Both the position numbers and the translations under genes were made by a program. Positions 34,435 through 44,537 of a stretch of DNA of 64,000 nucleotides are shown here, in pieces. The notes beneath the pieces were generated by a model. It saw only the letters and a list, made by a program, of their open reading frames with translations. It had not been told where the DNA came from and did no database searches. Every line of letters begins with the position of its first letter. Positions within the stretch are counted from its first letter, which is position 1. The DNA lies in NCBI GenBank assembly GCA_002360925.1, contig DERN01000016.1:62001-126000 (forward strand), in the 5' to 3' direction. Source of the DNA: Flavobacteriaceae bacterium UBA3339 (GTDB lineage: Bacteria > Bacteroidota > Bacteroidia > Flavobacteriales > Flavobacteriaceae).

Positions 34435-35778
34435 TTAATAAGCTTTTTTCTCGCCCTGAATCGCATTTTTAACCGTTAGATAAATGATCTTTAAATCTAA
34501 AAGCAAAGACCAACTTTCCATATAGAAAATATCGTATTTTATACGATTAATGATATCAGTATCACTTTCTATTTCGCCTCTGTATCCATGCGTTTGCGCC
34601 ATTCCGGTAATTCCGGGTTTTATAAAATGTCGCGCTTTAAATTTATTGACTTTAAAAGCATATTTTTCTGTAAAGTTAATCATATGAGGTCTTGGTCCAA
34701 CAACCGACATATTCCCGATAAATACATTAAAAAATTGTGGCATTTCGTCTAAACTAGTTTTCCGTAAAAAAGTGCCTAACTTCGTAATTCTTGGATCATT
34801 TCGTTTAGCTTCATCAACATCTGCATTATCATTTACCTGCATTGATCGAAATTTAAAACAATCGAATTCTTCAAAATTCAAACCATGTCTTTTTTGTTTG
34901 AAAAACACAGGTCCTTTCGATTCTAATTTTATCAAAATTGCGATTAAAGGTGTTAACCACGACATAACAAATATGATAACTAAAGACGAAAAGAAAATAT
35001 CGAAAACTCGTTTTATGAATTGATTCAAAGGATCGTCTAAAGGAGTTGTTCTCGACGGAATAACTGGAATTACACCATAATAATCCATTCTTGAATTTAC
35101 TGAAATCAAATCTTTCCTTGAAGGTAAAAACTTTAAAAGCTTTAAATTATTATCGACATAATTGATAAAAGTCGTTATTTGATTCGTCGTCGTTTTTTCT
35201 AAGCTCAAATAAATTTCATCAATTTTATTTTCTTTACAATAATCAATAACTTCATAAGAATCGGTATCAACTAACGAAAATTGTTTTTTTAAAGAATAAC
35301 CATAATCAGGATTCTTGGTTACAAAAGTGATGAATTGTGAAGTTAATTCGTCATTTCCAACAACGATAATACTCCTAAGATTTCCTTTAAAATATTTTCT
35401 GAAAATTTTTAAAAAATAGAAAACCGAATATTTTACTGATACAATAATAAATGCTGTTACTCCAATAAAAAGTCCAATAACTTTGTAATCTGTTGCGAAT
35501 GAAAACAAGCCATTTAAGGCGAGAATATTGAGCGAAAACAGAAAAAACTGTGCAATAGATTTCTGTGCTATTTGAATTAGCTTCGTAAATCGGTAAACCT
35601 GATAAAACTTTGTGATTAATGAGACAATAATCCAAGAAAACATTAAATACAGGTACAAATAAATCTTTTGAAATTCAAAAGGCAATATCAAAACAGCCAA
35701 CAAAACCATTACTATTAGATCAAAAGTAATTGTAATGGGTCTTAAGTATTTTGAATATCTACCTATTTTTCTTCTCAT
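34435..35778 (-). CDS. Polyprenyl-phosphate sugar-1-phosphate transferase (WcaJ-like), initiating enzyme
   Basis: 447 residues: four N-terminal membrane helices, a CoA-binding-like middle domain (IVVGNDELTSQF), a further helix, and the C-terminal bacterial sugar transferase domain (FKQKRHGLNFEEF, CFKFRSM, SLDEMPQFFNVFIGNMSVVGPRP split over two parts, and KPGITGMAQ). Such enzymes place the first sugar phosphate on undecaprenyl phosphate at the inner membrane and so start surface polysaccharide synthesis. The sugar (glucose or another hexose) is not known. Start overlaps the UXS stop by 1 bp, so the two are coupled. Confidence 0.92.
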   Translation of the reverse strand: MRRKIGRYSKYLRPITITFDLIVMVLLAVLILPFEFQKIYLYLYLMFSWIIVSLITKFYQVYRFTKLIQIAQKSIAQFFLFSLNILALNGLFSFATDYKVIGLFIGVTAFIIVSVKYSVFYFLKIFRKYFKGNLRSIIVVGNDELTSQFITFVTKNPDYGYSLKKQFSLVDTDSYEVIDYCKENKIDEIYLSLEKTTTNQITTFINYVDNNLKLLKFLPSRKDLISVNSRMDYYGVIPVIPSRTTPLDDPLNQFIKRVFDIFFSSLVIIFVMSWLTPLIAILIKLESKGPVFFKQKRHGLNFEEFDCFKFRSMQVNDNADVDEAKRNDPRITKLGTFLRKTSLDEMPQFFNVFIGNMSVVGPRPHMINFTEKYAFKVNKFKARHFIKPGITGMAQTHGYRGEIESDTDIINRIKYDIFYMESWSLLLDLKIIYLTVKNAIQGEKKAY

Positions 35779-36761
35779 TAATAAATGTATTTAGAAAAAT
35801 CTTTATGTTCTTCTTTAAGCAATTCTTCCGTAGATAAAGTTTTGAAATAATCGAACGTAATTTTTAATCCTTCGGAACGAGAAACTTTTGGCGACCAATT
35901 TAACACTTTTTTTGCTAATGAAATATCTGGTTGACGTTGTAACGGATCATTTTCTGGCAATTGTTTGTAAACAATCTTTTGATTCGTTTCAGTCAATCGG
36001 ATTATTTCTTCAGCAAAATCGTTAATCGTGATTTCGTCCGGATTGCCGATATTCACAGGCAAATGATAATCGCTCATCAGTAATCTAAAAATCCCCTCAA
36101 CCTGATCATCAATATAACAAAAAGAGCGCGTTTGCTTTCCGTTGCCAAAAATCGTTAAATCTTCGCCACGCAAAGCTTGCCCCATAAAAGCCGGAATTAC
36201 ACGACCATCATTTAATCGCATTCTTGGTCCGTAGGTGTTGAAAATACGAACAATTCGAGTTTCTAATCCGTGAAAATTATGGTACGCCATTGTTAACGAT
36301 TCCTGAAAACGTTTTGCTTCATCATAAACTCCGCGCGGACCAATTGTGTTCACATTCCCATAATAATCTTCGGTTTGAGGATGAATTAACGGATCGCCAT
36401 AAACTTCAGAAGTCGAAGCTATAAGTATTCGTGCGTTTTTGGCTTTTGCCAATCCTAAAAGATTGTGCGTTCCCAACGATCCTACTTTTAAAGTTTGGAT
36501 CGGAATTTTTAAATAATCTATCGGACTTGCCGGTGACGCAAAATGCAAAATATAATCTAAATTACCCGGAACATGCACAAATTTCGTAACATCATGATGA
36601 TAAAATTCGAAATATTCATTCTTAAATAAGTGCTCAATATTCTTTAAATCGCCCGTAATCAGGTTATCCATTCCAATTACATAAAATCCTTCTTCAATAA
36701 ACCGATCGCATAAATGAGATCCTAAAAAACCTGCCGCTCCAGTAATTAATACTTTTTTCAT
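35778..36761 (-). CDS. UDP-glucuronate decarboxylase-like NAD-dependent epimerase/dehydratase
   Basis: 327 residues of the extended short-chain dehydrogenase family. NAD site is GAAGFLGSHL, the catalytic serine region is ASTSEVYGDP, and the YxxxK pair is in RGVYDEAKR. HFASPASPIDY and NTYGPRMRLNDGRVIPAF are typical of UXS enzymes, which make UDP-xylose from UDP-glucuronate. It would supply a sugar nucleotide to the surface polysaccharide pathway encoded around it. It is divergent from the GT4 gene. Confidence 0.9.
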   Translation of the reverse strand: MKKVLITGAAGFLGSHLCDRFIEEGFYVIGMDNLITGDLKNIEHLFKNEYFEFYHHDVTKFVHVPGNLDYILHFASPASPIDYLKIPIQTLKVGSLGTHNLLGLAKAKNARILIASTSEVYGDPLIHPQTEDYYGNVNTIGPRGVYDEAKRFQESLTMAYHNFHGLETRIVRIFNTYGPRMRLNDGRVIPAFMGQALRGEDLTIFGNGKQTRSFCYIDDQVEGIFRLLMSDYHLPVNIGNPDEITINDFAEEIIRLTETNQKIVYKQLPENDPLQRQPDISLAKKVLNWSPKVSRSEGLKITFDYFKTLSTEELLKEEHKDFSKYIY

Positions 36762-36853
36762 TACATTTAAATTGACTATAAAAATACTATGGTTTTTTGA
36801 TTTAGAAAAATAAAATTAAATTCGCACAATCATCCAATTAAAATACGTAGAAG

Positions 36854-37936
36854 TTGAAAGTTGTTCATGTGATAGAAGCCTTAGGTGGCGGAATTTACAC
36901 TTATTTTAAAGATTTGTCTCATTTTATGGGACAAGAAGATGTAACGCAACAAATTGAAACTTTTATTATTTACAGCGCCAAAAGGAAGGAAATTATTCCT
37001 GAAAACATCCGAAAAGAATTTTCTAAGAATGTAACGTTGATTGAATTGGATATGGAACGAGAATTTAATCCATTAAAGGATTTAAAAGCTACTTTTCAAT
37101 TACGTAACTTATTTTTAGAATTAAAACCCGATGTTATTCATTTACATTCTTCTAAAGCCGGAGTTATTGGGCGTTGGGCAAAATTTCTGACTTTTAAAAA
37201 GATTCCTGTTTTTTACACTCCACACGGATACGCCTTTTTAAGATTAGATATTTCAAATAAAAAGCGGAATTTCTACAAGTTTGTAGAACAATATACTCAG
37301 AAAATTTTTGGTGGAACCACAATTGCCTGCGGTGATACTGAATTTGAAATTGCAAAAAGCATGGGAAAATCGAAATTAGTTCGAAATGGAATTGATTTCC
37401 CTATGATTTCTAAAAAGCATATTTCGAATAAAAACGAGTTTTTAACCTTCGGAATTGTCGGACGAATTACAGCTCAAAAAAACCCAAAATTATTTAACGA
37501 AATTGCCCTGCGTTATCCTAATTATCGTTTTATTTGGATTGGAGATGGCGAATTGCGAAATGAAATTACAGCAAAAAATGTTGAAATAACAGGTTGGTTT
37601 CACAAAACGGAAGATGTTTATAATTGGATTAATAAAATTGATGTTTTTTTGCAAACATCGTTATGGGAAGGCTTGCCACTTGCTGTTTTAGAGGCAATGG
37701 CTTTGCAAAAACCAATTGTTGCTAAAAACGTAATTGGCAATAAAGACATCGTAAAAAACAATGTTAACGGCTTTTTATTTGATTCGATAGATGAATTGGG
37801 TACTATTTTTAAAACTGTAGAAAATCGTCATATCGAATTAGGAAAAAACAGCTTTTTAAACTGTGAACAGAATTTCGATATGAATAAAAACTTTAAGGTT
37901 TTAACTTCGATTTATTTGGAATCTGCTTTGAAATAA
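36854..37936 (+). CDS. Glycosyltransferase family 4 protein
   Basis: 360 residues with a GT-B fold. N-terminal KVVHVIEALGGGIYTYFKDL is read in two pieces and marks the true N terminus; the start codon is TTG, since no ATG lies nearby in frame. PHGYAFLRLD and the C-terminal GIVGRITAQKNP and SLWEGLPLAVLEAMA motifs carry the nucleotide-sugar site (EGLPLAVLE is the usual EX7E region). Cytoplasmic addition of a sugar to the lipid-linked repeat unit is expected. It is the only plus-strand gene in the cluster, and its 3' end overlaps the O-antigen ligase gene by 25 bp in a convergent arrangement. Confidence 0.9.
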   Translation: MKVVHVIEALGGGIYTYFKDLSHFMGQEDVTQQIETFIIYSAKRKEIIPENIRKEFSKNVTLIELDMEREFNPLKDLKATFQLRNLFLELKPDVIHLHSSKAGVIGRWAKFLTFKKIPVFYTPHGYAFLRLDISNKKRNFYKFVEQYTQKIFGGTTIACGDTEFEIAKSMGKSKLVRNGIDFPMISKKHISNKNEFLTFGIVGRITAQKNPKLFNEIALRYPNYRFIWIGDGELRNEITAKNVEITGWFHKTEDVYNWINKIDVFLQTSLWEGLPLAVLEAMALQKPIVAKNVIGNKDIVKNNVNGFLFDSIDELGTIFKTVENRHIELGKNSFLNCEQNFDMNKNFKVLTSIYLESALK

Positions 37937-39183
37937 GCGGCTGTTGCCAACGAAACCCATAATCCATAAAAAACAATTCCGTCGAATCGGATTAAGAAAT
38001 CGTCAAACAGGTTTGAGATTAAAAAATTCAATCCAAAAAAGACCATTATTATTTCTCTTGATTTTATTCCTAAAAAGATCGGATAAAGCAAGTAAACCAA
38101 AACGGAAAGTAATCCAATAAAACCATATTTAAGAAAGTAATCTAACGGCTGATTATGCACCGGAAATTCATATTTTGCTAAAAACTTCTGATTCGTCGTT
38201 TCAAAATAATGAACTAATTCTTTTTTTCCATCAGAAGATCCGTAACCAATGATCGGGCTTTTATTTCCCAATTCCCAAGCCGATTTCCAAATCGAAAGTC
38301 GAGTTACAAAAGCATTAAAAACTCTTGTTTCGGGATGTTCAATTTCATCTAACTTCCCTGTTTTATCCATATAAGCAAACGTTGCATTTCCGTATTTCTC
38401 TTTCATATACGGATTGGTTTTAAACGCAACAAAAAGTACTGCAAGAATTAAAATCGAAGATCCAACAGCAATTTTTAAGGCTTTTTTTAAACTAACATTC
38501 TTCTTTTTAATAACAAAATCAGCCACAAGTAATAACACTCCAACAATCGTTGTTGCTAATGAAATACGTGTATTTACAACAAAAAGAGAAAAAACAGATA
38601 CTAAAATCAATAGTATATTGATGACTAATTGTTTGGAAAAAGCTTCTTTTAAAAGAAAATAAACATGTACAATAATTAAAAAAGCGATGTGCATATTTAC
38701 TACGGGCGCATGATTTTTAAAACTATTGGCAAACATATATCCCATTTCCCACAAATGAATTCCATTGATATATTTCTGAACTAAATCGGACGAAATAATG
38801 GCAAAACGAATCAACAAAACCAGCAAAATACTTGTGCTTATATAACGAAAGTAATTGAGTATGATCTTAAAGTTGATATTTTGATAACTCCCAATGATAA
38901 AAACAGGTAATAACACCAAAGACAAATTCTTTTCGAGCGATTTCATTCCCATTTTTAACGAGTCGTTATTCCAGAAAAAAAGAATCTCTAAAATTAATGG
39001 CAATGCAATAAAACCAATATAAAAAAGATGTTTTTTTGAAAAATTCAAATGTTTAAAATTCAACACCGAAAACACGCTAAAAATAATAATCAACAACGTA
39101 CAAACCGATCTAAAAAAGATGGTACTTGCAATAAGAATCAGTAGTGTTTGTTGAATTTTATGAAATTTTTCTTTTGAATTCAT
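37912..39183 (-). CDS. O-antigen ligase family membrane protein (WaaL/Wzy-like)
   Basis: About 423 residues with eleven or so membrane helices and a large periplasmic loop (about 245-330). In the loop, FVTRLSIWKSAWELGNKSPIIGYG, read in two parts, and VHNQPLDYFLKYGFIGL match the Wzy_C/O-antigen ligase domain. Such proteins polymerise or transfer glycan from undecaprenyl pyrophosphate in the periplasm. I chose the ATG at 39183 (MNSKEKFH); the longer frame would run into the preceding gene even more. It is last in the minus-strand polysaccharide operon. Confidence 0.88.
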   Translation of the reverse strand: MNSKEKFHKIQQTLLILIASTIFFRSVCTLLIIIFSVFSVLNFKHLNFSKKHLFYIGFIALPLILEILFFWNNDSLKMGMKSLEKNLSLVLLPVFIIGSYQNINFKIILNYFRYISTSILLVLLIRFAIISSDLVQKYINGIHLWEMGYMFANSFKNHAPVVNMHIAFLIIVHVYFLLKEAFSKQLVINILLILVSVFSLFVVNTRISLATTIVGVLLLVADFVIKKKNVSLKKALKIAVGSSILILAVLFVAFKTNPYMKEKYGNATFAYMDKTGKLDEIEHPETRVFNAFVTRLSIWKSAWELGNKSPIIGYGSSDGKKELVHYFETTNQKFLAKYEFPVHNQPLDYFLKYGFIGLLSVLVYLLYPIFLGIKSREIIMVFFGLNFLISNLFDDFLIRFDGIVFYGLWVSLATAAYFKADSK

Positions 39184-40204
39184 CGTAATAAAGTAAAAAG
39201 TAAAACAATGGAAAAACACCGATTTTATGTCGAACTGCTGAACCTAAATCAGGTTCGAAAATGGCTTGAATTACTAAGTAACTCAAAAGAAAAAGCATTA
39301 GCCAAAACTCCTTTTTCCGATATGTATAATCTTTAAGCAAATAACCAAAGCGTACAAAAAGAATCCAAGTGAGCAACAATTGCCAAAAAACAAACGCGAC
39401 AACCTGAGGTTTATAAAAGAACTTTAATCCGTTTATGGGCAAATTGACCGAAATAAAACCGTAAACGGTTGCAAAAGCTTCTCCAAAAATATTTGTTGGC
39501 GGAATCGGCGAAACAATCATTGTATCGGCATCTTCTTTATCCATTCGTTCTAAGTTGAGCGCTTCGCGACTCATTTCCGAAAAAAAACTTCCCTTTACCA
39601 AATTATGCGAAAAAGACAAAAGCACAATAACTGCCATTCCGGTAACAATTCCTAAAATCCAGCGGTTTGTAAACTTTATTCGAGTAATTAAAAATATACC
39701 GATCGAAATAATGGGAATAAAAGCAAAATAAGGTCTAAAAACAGCTCCAAAAACAACAAAAAGACTAAAACTTATCAATAAACAAACTCCTAACGAAAGT
39801 TCCTTAGGTTGAAAAATCAGCACTATTAATCCCATAAAAAGAAACGTAAAGAACTCTTTTGAAGGTTGTCCGATAAAAACCGCTATCATGATAAATGATA
39901 AATAAACCAGAATATTTTTTATGGTAAATAGTTGAAATTTATCCGGAATTCCTATTAATCGAAAACAGAGATATAAAATGGGTAATTGAATAAGTGCTAC
40001 CAAACTATAAGGCAATTGTCCTAAACGAGTTACCGCATAAAACAACATAGTTAATGGATAACTTCCAATCCAACCTTTTTCGTTTCCGGGATCTTCTACG
40101 ATTAAACCTGCGTCTAAGAAGAAACGATCTGGTAATACAAAAGGAAATATCACACCTAACAACAGTGATAAAACAACCAGTATGTAAAACTGAATTTTAT
40201 TCAT
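39158..40204 (-). CDS. Multi-pass membrane protein, probable polysaccharide polymerase (Wzy/EpsG-like)
   Basis: About 348 residues with nine or ten membrane helices and no soluble catalytic domain. A loop rich in charged residues lies near 205-245 (SREALNLERMDKEDADTM). Position between a glycosyltransferase and an O-antigen ligase family gene fits a Wzy-type polymerase, but Wzy proteins share little sequence, so the call rests on topology and context. The ATG at 40204 is preferred over a TTG two codons upstream. It overlaps both neighbours slightly. Confidence 0.72.
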   Translation of the reverse strand: MNKIQFYILVVLSLLLGVIFPFVLPDRFFLDAGLIVEDPGNEKGWIGSYPLTMLFYAVTRLGQLPYSLVALIQLPILYLCFRLIGIPDKFQLFTIKNILVYLSFIMIAVFIGQPSKEFFTFLFMGLIVLIFQPKELSLGVCLLISFSLFVVFGAVFRPYFAFIPIISIGIFLITRIKFTNRWILGIVTGMAVIVLLSFSHNLVKGSFFSEMSREALNLERMDKEDADTMIVSPIPPTNIFGEAFATVYGFISVNLPINGLKFFYKPQVVAFVFWQLLLTWILFVRFGYLLKDYTYRKKEFWLMLFLLSYLVIQAIFEPDLGSAVRHKIGVFPLFYFLLYYDEFKRKIS

Positions 40205-41195
40205 TAACAATCTGATATTTGCGATTGAAATTATTTAATTTTCTAAAGAAAATCAATAGTTTACTTGTTATTCTTAATCCAAATAGTTTATAAGAGTTGT
40301 AAACTCTATCTACATTCTTGGTGTAACCTTTTCTTAAAAGAAATTGATTTTTTTCCATAAACATCCAAAAACACCTTTTGTTTCCTTTAATACTATCTGC
40401 ATTCATCAACAAGAAAGTATAATGTTCTGCCCAAAAAGCTTCATATATTTTATTTTCAGAAGGTATATTCTTTTTGAGAACTATCTTTAACATTGATATA
40501 ACATCTTTTAAATGTTTTTCATCTACTGATTTTGTTATGGAATTCGCTATATTTTTTCTATACATATAAAAAGAAAAATCAAGACAATCGTATGTTTTTA
40601 TGAATGGTATTAAATCACTTGTCCAAATCATATCTTCTGATTTTAAGCCTATAGGAAAGTTTATATTATTATCTAATAGAATATCTCTTTTAATTACTTT
40701 ATCCCAAGGGCTTGCTACAAACAATTCATTAAATATTAATTTTCTTAAATCACCTTTGAAATTTCCAGTTCTAATTAAGCCCGTTTTTTTTATATTATTT
40801 TCATAATGTATTTTTCCATTTCCAAAAAAACGAGTTTCTTCATGGAGAATCAAATCCGGGAAATTATTCTTTTCTATATATTTTGCTAATAATGAAAAAA
40901 CACTGTTATTAATAATGAAGTCGTCACTGTCAACAAAAATTATGTATTTCCCCCTTGCTTGCTTTAATCCTAAATTTCTAGCGACAGATTGTCCTTGATT
41001 TTTTTGATGAAGAATTATAGCTTTATCATTATTCTCTAGCAATCTTTCAGCTATTTTTATAGAACTATCTTCTGTTCCGTCGTTTATAAGTATTAATTCA
41101 AATTCTTGGAATTTTTGATTAACGATACTCAAGACACATTGTTCTATATACTTTTCAACATTATAAACCGGCACTATCACTGAAAACAGGTACAT
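40197..41195 (-). CDS. Glycosyltransferase family 2 protein
   Basis: 332 residues. N-terminal GT-A fold: FSVIVPVYNVEKYIEQC, INDGTEDSS, ARNLGLKQARGKYIIFVDSDDF in parts, with the DSDD metal-binding motif. The C-terminal part is helical with two short basic segments and no clear membrane helix. It transfers a sugar to the lipid-linked unit; specificity unknown. The start is 2 bp after the preceding GT2 stop. Confidence 0.92.
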   Translation of the reverse strand: MYLFSVIVPVYNVEKYIEQCVLSIVNQKFQEFELILINDGTEDSSIKIAERLLENNDKAIILHQKNQGQSVARNLGLKQARGKYIIFVDSDDFIINNSVFSLLAKYIEKNNFPDLILHEETRFFGNGKIHYENNIKKTGLIRTGNFKGDLRKLIFNELFVASPWDKVIKRDILLDNNINFPIGLKSEDMIWTSDLIPFIKTYDCLDFSFYMYRKNIANSITKSVDEKHLKDVISMLKIVLKKNIPSENKIYEAFWAEHYTFLLMNADSIKGNKRCFWMFMEKNQFLLRKGYTKNVDRVYNSYKLFGLRITSKLLIFFRKLNNFNRKYQIVNE

Positions 41196-41197
41196 AT

Positions 41198-42061
41198 CTA
41201 TTTTTTTAAAATTTTGTTTTTAAAAACATGAAAAATAAAATTAAAAGGCCCTATTACTCCTAAAAACCTAAAATGTTTAATATAAATTTTTAAAATATCA
41301 TTTAATTTTTCTTCTTTTCTAACTATCAAAAAAATAGTGTTAGAAATTAATCTTTTATAATATTTTTTCTGCGACTCATTTTCTATAGAATCAGTGTCTA
41401 AAGTATAAATGTGGGTAAAATCTAAGTCATGATGTTTATAAATTGCTTTGTTTTCTGCATCCTCTATATATAACGCTGTTACATCAGAAATAAAATAAAA
41501 CTTATCTTTTTTACCCAAATTTTCCCAAAATCTGGTATCTTCTCCTTTTGTCAATTTTTCATCAAAATATAAATCATGAAATTTATTTTTGTTAAAAAAT
41601 ATTGAAGAGCTATGAGTTGCAAATCCGATTTCAAGACTAACAACAAAAAAATCGTAAAGTCCACTTTTATTTACATGGAACTTCTTGATAATTGTACCAT
41701 TTTTTTTTGCTTTAGCAAATCCTGAGGAAATAACATTTACATTATCATGCTTGTTTATTATTTCTGAAGCCTTAAATAAATGATCTTCAAACCAAAAGTC
41801 ATCGGCATCTAAAAAGGCTATCCAATTGTATCTAGCCTCATTTATACCTAAATTCCTAGCGGAAGAGACTCCCCCATTCTCTTTTTCAACCAGTCTAATT
41901 CTTTTGTCTTTAAAATCTTTTACAACATTTACACTATTATCTGTGGAACCATCATTAACAACTAGAATTTCAATATTTTTAAACCTTTGATTTATTACAG
42001 ATTCTAAAGCTTTCTTAACACTTAATTCTTTATTATATAATGGTATAATTACTGAAATCAT
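41198..42061 (-). CDS. Glycosyltransferase family 2 protein
   Basis: 287 residues with the GT2 opening MISVIIPLYNKELSVKKAL, VNDGSTDNS, SSARNLGINEARYNWIAFLDADDF read in parts, and the DADD motif. KGEDTRFWENL is the usual acceptor-side acidic motif. Base composition is very A+T-rich, like the Wzx gene next to it. It overlaps the Wzx gene by 4 bp. Confidence 0.92.
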   Translation of the reverse strand: MISVIIPLYNKELSVKKALESVINQRFKNIEILVVNDGSTDNSVNVVKDFKDKRIRLVEKENGGVSSARNLGINEARYNWIAFLDADDFWFEDHLFKASEIINKHDNVNVISSGFAKAKKNGTIIKKFHVNKSGLYDFFVVSLEIGFATHSSSIFFNKNKFHDLYFDEKLTKGEDTRFWENLGKKDKFYFISDVTALYIEDAENKAIYKHHDLDFTHIYTLDTDSIENESQKKYYKRLISNTIFLIVRKEEKLNDILKIYIKHFRFLGVIGPFNFIFHVFKNKILKK

Positions 42062-43584
42062 TTTTTATAAATCATTTTTAAAATGGTTCTTCTTTGATCT
42101 TTGGCTACTAAAAAACTAAATACAAAGATTAGTAATAATATTGTATAAACTAACAAAAACATTATCAACCAAATTATATTAATATCATTAAGAACAAAAA
42201 CATTAAATACATATGATAATAAACTAATCACAATTAAAGTAAATAAAATTTTAAAAAAATTTACCATTACTACTTTCGCAACATTTTTATAGTTTAATGT
42301 AAAATAATAGCCATTTAGAAAATAGCATTGTACAGTACCAAACAAGAGACAAAACAATAAAATTGTTTTAACACTTAATTTTGGATAAAATTTAATACTT
42401 ATAAGAATGAGTGTTATATTTATAAATCCTAAAATCATAGTAAAAATCGCTGGTTTTTTTACAAAATTATCTGCTCGGTTTGCACTCACAAAAAAACCTG
42501 ATGAAAGATAAAAAGGTATAATAGAAAACTTTATTGCTAGCCATATATTACTCTCTTTTATCGCTTGATTTCTAAACCATATTTCAATAAACTTATCAGA
42601 AAAACCTATTAACACTCCTATTAATACAGCAAAAAGTAATCCTATATTTAAGGAATTATTTAAAGTTATTTCTTTAACTTTTTCATAATCACGTTTAGAG
42701 TAAGCTATTAATATTATAGGCACAATAATGTTGATTAAAGTAAAACCAACAATATTTATATAACCTCCTAACTCTCCTAAAGCTCCTATAATTCCACTTT
42801 CTGTTGTTGTCCATAATCTATTTATAACAAAAGAATCTAACCTAAATAATCCAACATCTCCTATATTTTGAATAATTACCCAAAAAGACATCAACATAAT
42901 TGAATAAAGTGTTCCTCTATTTATATAACTAATTCTTAATTGTACTTTCTGGTTAGAAAAAAGAAAAAAGAAGTATATACTAAAAATTAAAACAAATACC
43001 TCTCCTACCAAATTTGCCAATCCAACAAATAAAATATCTTTCTTAAAATAAAATAACAAAATTACAATCAATGGTTTCAACAAACCCCTTATAACTTTTA
43101 TTATACTCATCAAATCTACTCTATTGTAGGCTAACAAAATAATATTAAAAAAAGAAGATGCTAATGAAATAAAAAAACTTATAAGTGTAAATATGAACAA
43201 ATATTTAGCAGAATTAAAATATAATTTGGGTATATTAAAAATGTCTTCCAATTTATTAATGAAAAACACACTAGGAATAATACTAAAAAAAATTAATAAA
43301 ATTACAACAAAAAAAGAGGTACTTAAATAAGACGAAGCTTCTTCCCACTTTTCCGTTTGCACAGATATAATGTAAAACCTTGTAAATGAAGCAGTCAAAG
43401 AATCTGTTAAAACACCGATATATTGATTAACCAATAATGCTAATGGAATAATTCCATAAGCAGCTATACCTAGTTCGTTTACTAAATATGGGGTGTACAA
43501 TAATGCCACCGCCATATTAATAATTAAACTTAAGATACTAAAAGAAAAATTTAATTTTATCTGTTTATTATCTATATGAGACAT
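42058..43584 (-). CDS. Wzx-type oligosaccharide flippase
   Basis: 508 residues with about fourteen membrane helices across the whole length, the layout of MATE/Wzx flippases that move undecaprenyl-linked repeat units across the inner membrane. Motifs of the PST family are visible (NMAVALLYTPYLVNELG near the N terminus). It is strongly A+T-rich. It lies between the Wzz-like gene and the GT2 genes, completing a Wzx/Wzy-dependent set. Confidence 0.88.
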   Translation of the reverse strand: MSHIDNKQIKLNFSFSILSLIINMAVALLYTPYLVNELGIAAYGIIPLALLVNQYIGVLTDSLTASFTRFYIISVQTEKWEEASSYLSTSFFVVILLIFFSIIPSVFFINKLEDIFNIPKLYFNSAKYLFIFTLISFFISLASSFFNIILLAYNRVDLMSIIKVIRGLLKPLIVILLFYFKKDILFVGLANLVGEVFVLIFSIYFFFLFSNQKVQLRISYINRGTLYSIMLMSFWVIIQNIGDVGLFRLDSFVINRLWTTTESGIIGALGELGGYINIVGFTLINIIVPIILIAYSKRDYEKVKEITLNNSLNIGLLFAVLIGVLIGFSDKFIEIWFRNQAIKESNIWLAIKFSIIPFYLSSGFFVSANRADNFVKKPAIFTMILGFINITLILISIKFYPKLSVKTILLFCLLFGTVQCYFLNGYYFTLNYKNVAKVVMVNFFKILFTLIVISLLSYVFNVFVLNDINIIWLIMFLLVYTILLLIFVFSFLVAKDQRRTILKMIYKK

Positions 43585-43610
43585 TATTTAAGTATCATTA
43601 CAGATTAATT

Positions 43611-44531
43611 TTATTTTACTGATTGATATTCTTTTTTAATAGAAATATACCAATTGTAAAACCAAAAAAGAATATAGAAAAGTAACAATCCTATAAGAGG
43701 ATACGTAACCATTAACGAGTATTTTCCGTCGCTTAAATTGTAAGCGCTAATAGTTGGATACACCGCTTTACTTTGTTCTGTTAATTCAACATCGAGTTGG
43801 TTTAATTGTTTTAGTAATAAGTTTTTACTTTTTACCAATTCGTCCATTTTATCGAAAGAATTAACTTCGACTTGAGCCGTTTTTTGAACATCAAATTGAT
43901 TAAAAATCTTATTAATCCCTTCAATAGATTTTAACAATTCATCTCGCTTAGCCAAGTTATTTTTATACTCAACTTTTTGTCTGTTGATGTAATATGGGTT
44001 TTTGTTAATAGGATCTAAATACGCTTCTATAACCTTTTGTTGCTCGTCTTTTCCTTTCGTATAAATCTTCAATTCATGATATCGGTATAATTTTTCTTCT
44101 TTCGAACCTTTCTTGTATTTCGTAAGATTCATTCCGGCTTTATTCAAAAACTCAAGCGTTCTTAAGTTCTTTTCATCTTCAACTGCCAAATTAAACAAAT
44201 CGATTCTAGGAGAAACCTCAACTTTTTCAATATTCGCAATCGAAGATTGATTAACCATTTCGTACAACAATTCGGCTGTATCAAAATTTGTAGCAACTAC
44301 CGCAACATGTTTGTAAGTTTGCGGGCGCGAATTTTGCGCGAAATAACCAAGTCCAACGCCTAAAATAATAATGCCGGCAATCCAAATGATTTTTTTAATT
44401 GAGAACGAAATAAAGCGATAAATACCAAATTGGATATTTTTAAAGAAATCTCCAATCTTTCGAAAAAGATACACTAAGTCAATTTCTTGATTTACATTAT
44501 TTTCAGTGTTTTTATTTTGGTCTGTATTCAT
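43611..44531 (-). CDS. Wzz-like polysaccharide chain-length/co-polymerase protein
   Basis: 306 residues with one membrane helix near residues 48-65 (IIWIAGIIILGVGLGYFA), a long periplasmic part with coiled-coil segments (about 180-250), and a second helix near 270-292 (LMVTYPLIGLLLFYILFW). This two-helix layout is that of Wzz/polysaccharide co-polymerases that set chain length. No kinase domain is attached. It starts 6 bp after the DUF6909-like gene. Confidence 0.85.
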   Translation of the reverse strand: MNTDQNKNTENNVNQEIDLVYLFRKIGDFFKNIQFGIYRFISFSIKKIIWIAGIIILGVGLGYFAQNSRPQTYKHVAVVATNFDTAELLYEMVNQSSIANIEKVEVSPRIDLFNLAVEDEKNLRTLEFLNKAGMNLTKYKKGSKEEKLYRYHELKIYTKGKDEQQKVIEAYLDPINKNPYYINRQKVEYKNNLAKRDELLKSIEGINKIFNQFDVQKTAQVEVNSFDKMDELVKSKNLLLKQLNQLDVELTEQSKAVYPTISAYNLSDGKYSLMVTYPLIGLLLFYILFWFYNWYISIKKEYQSVK

Positions 44532-44537
44532 ACTTTG

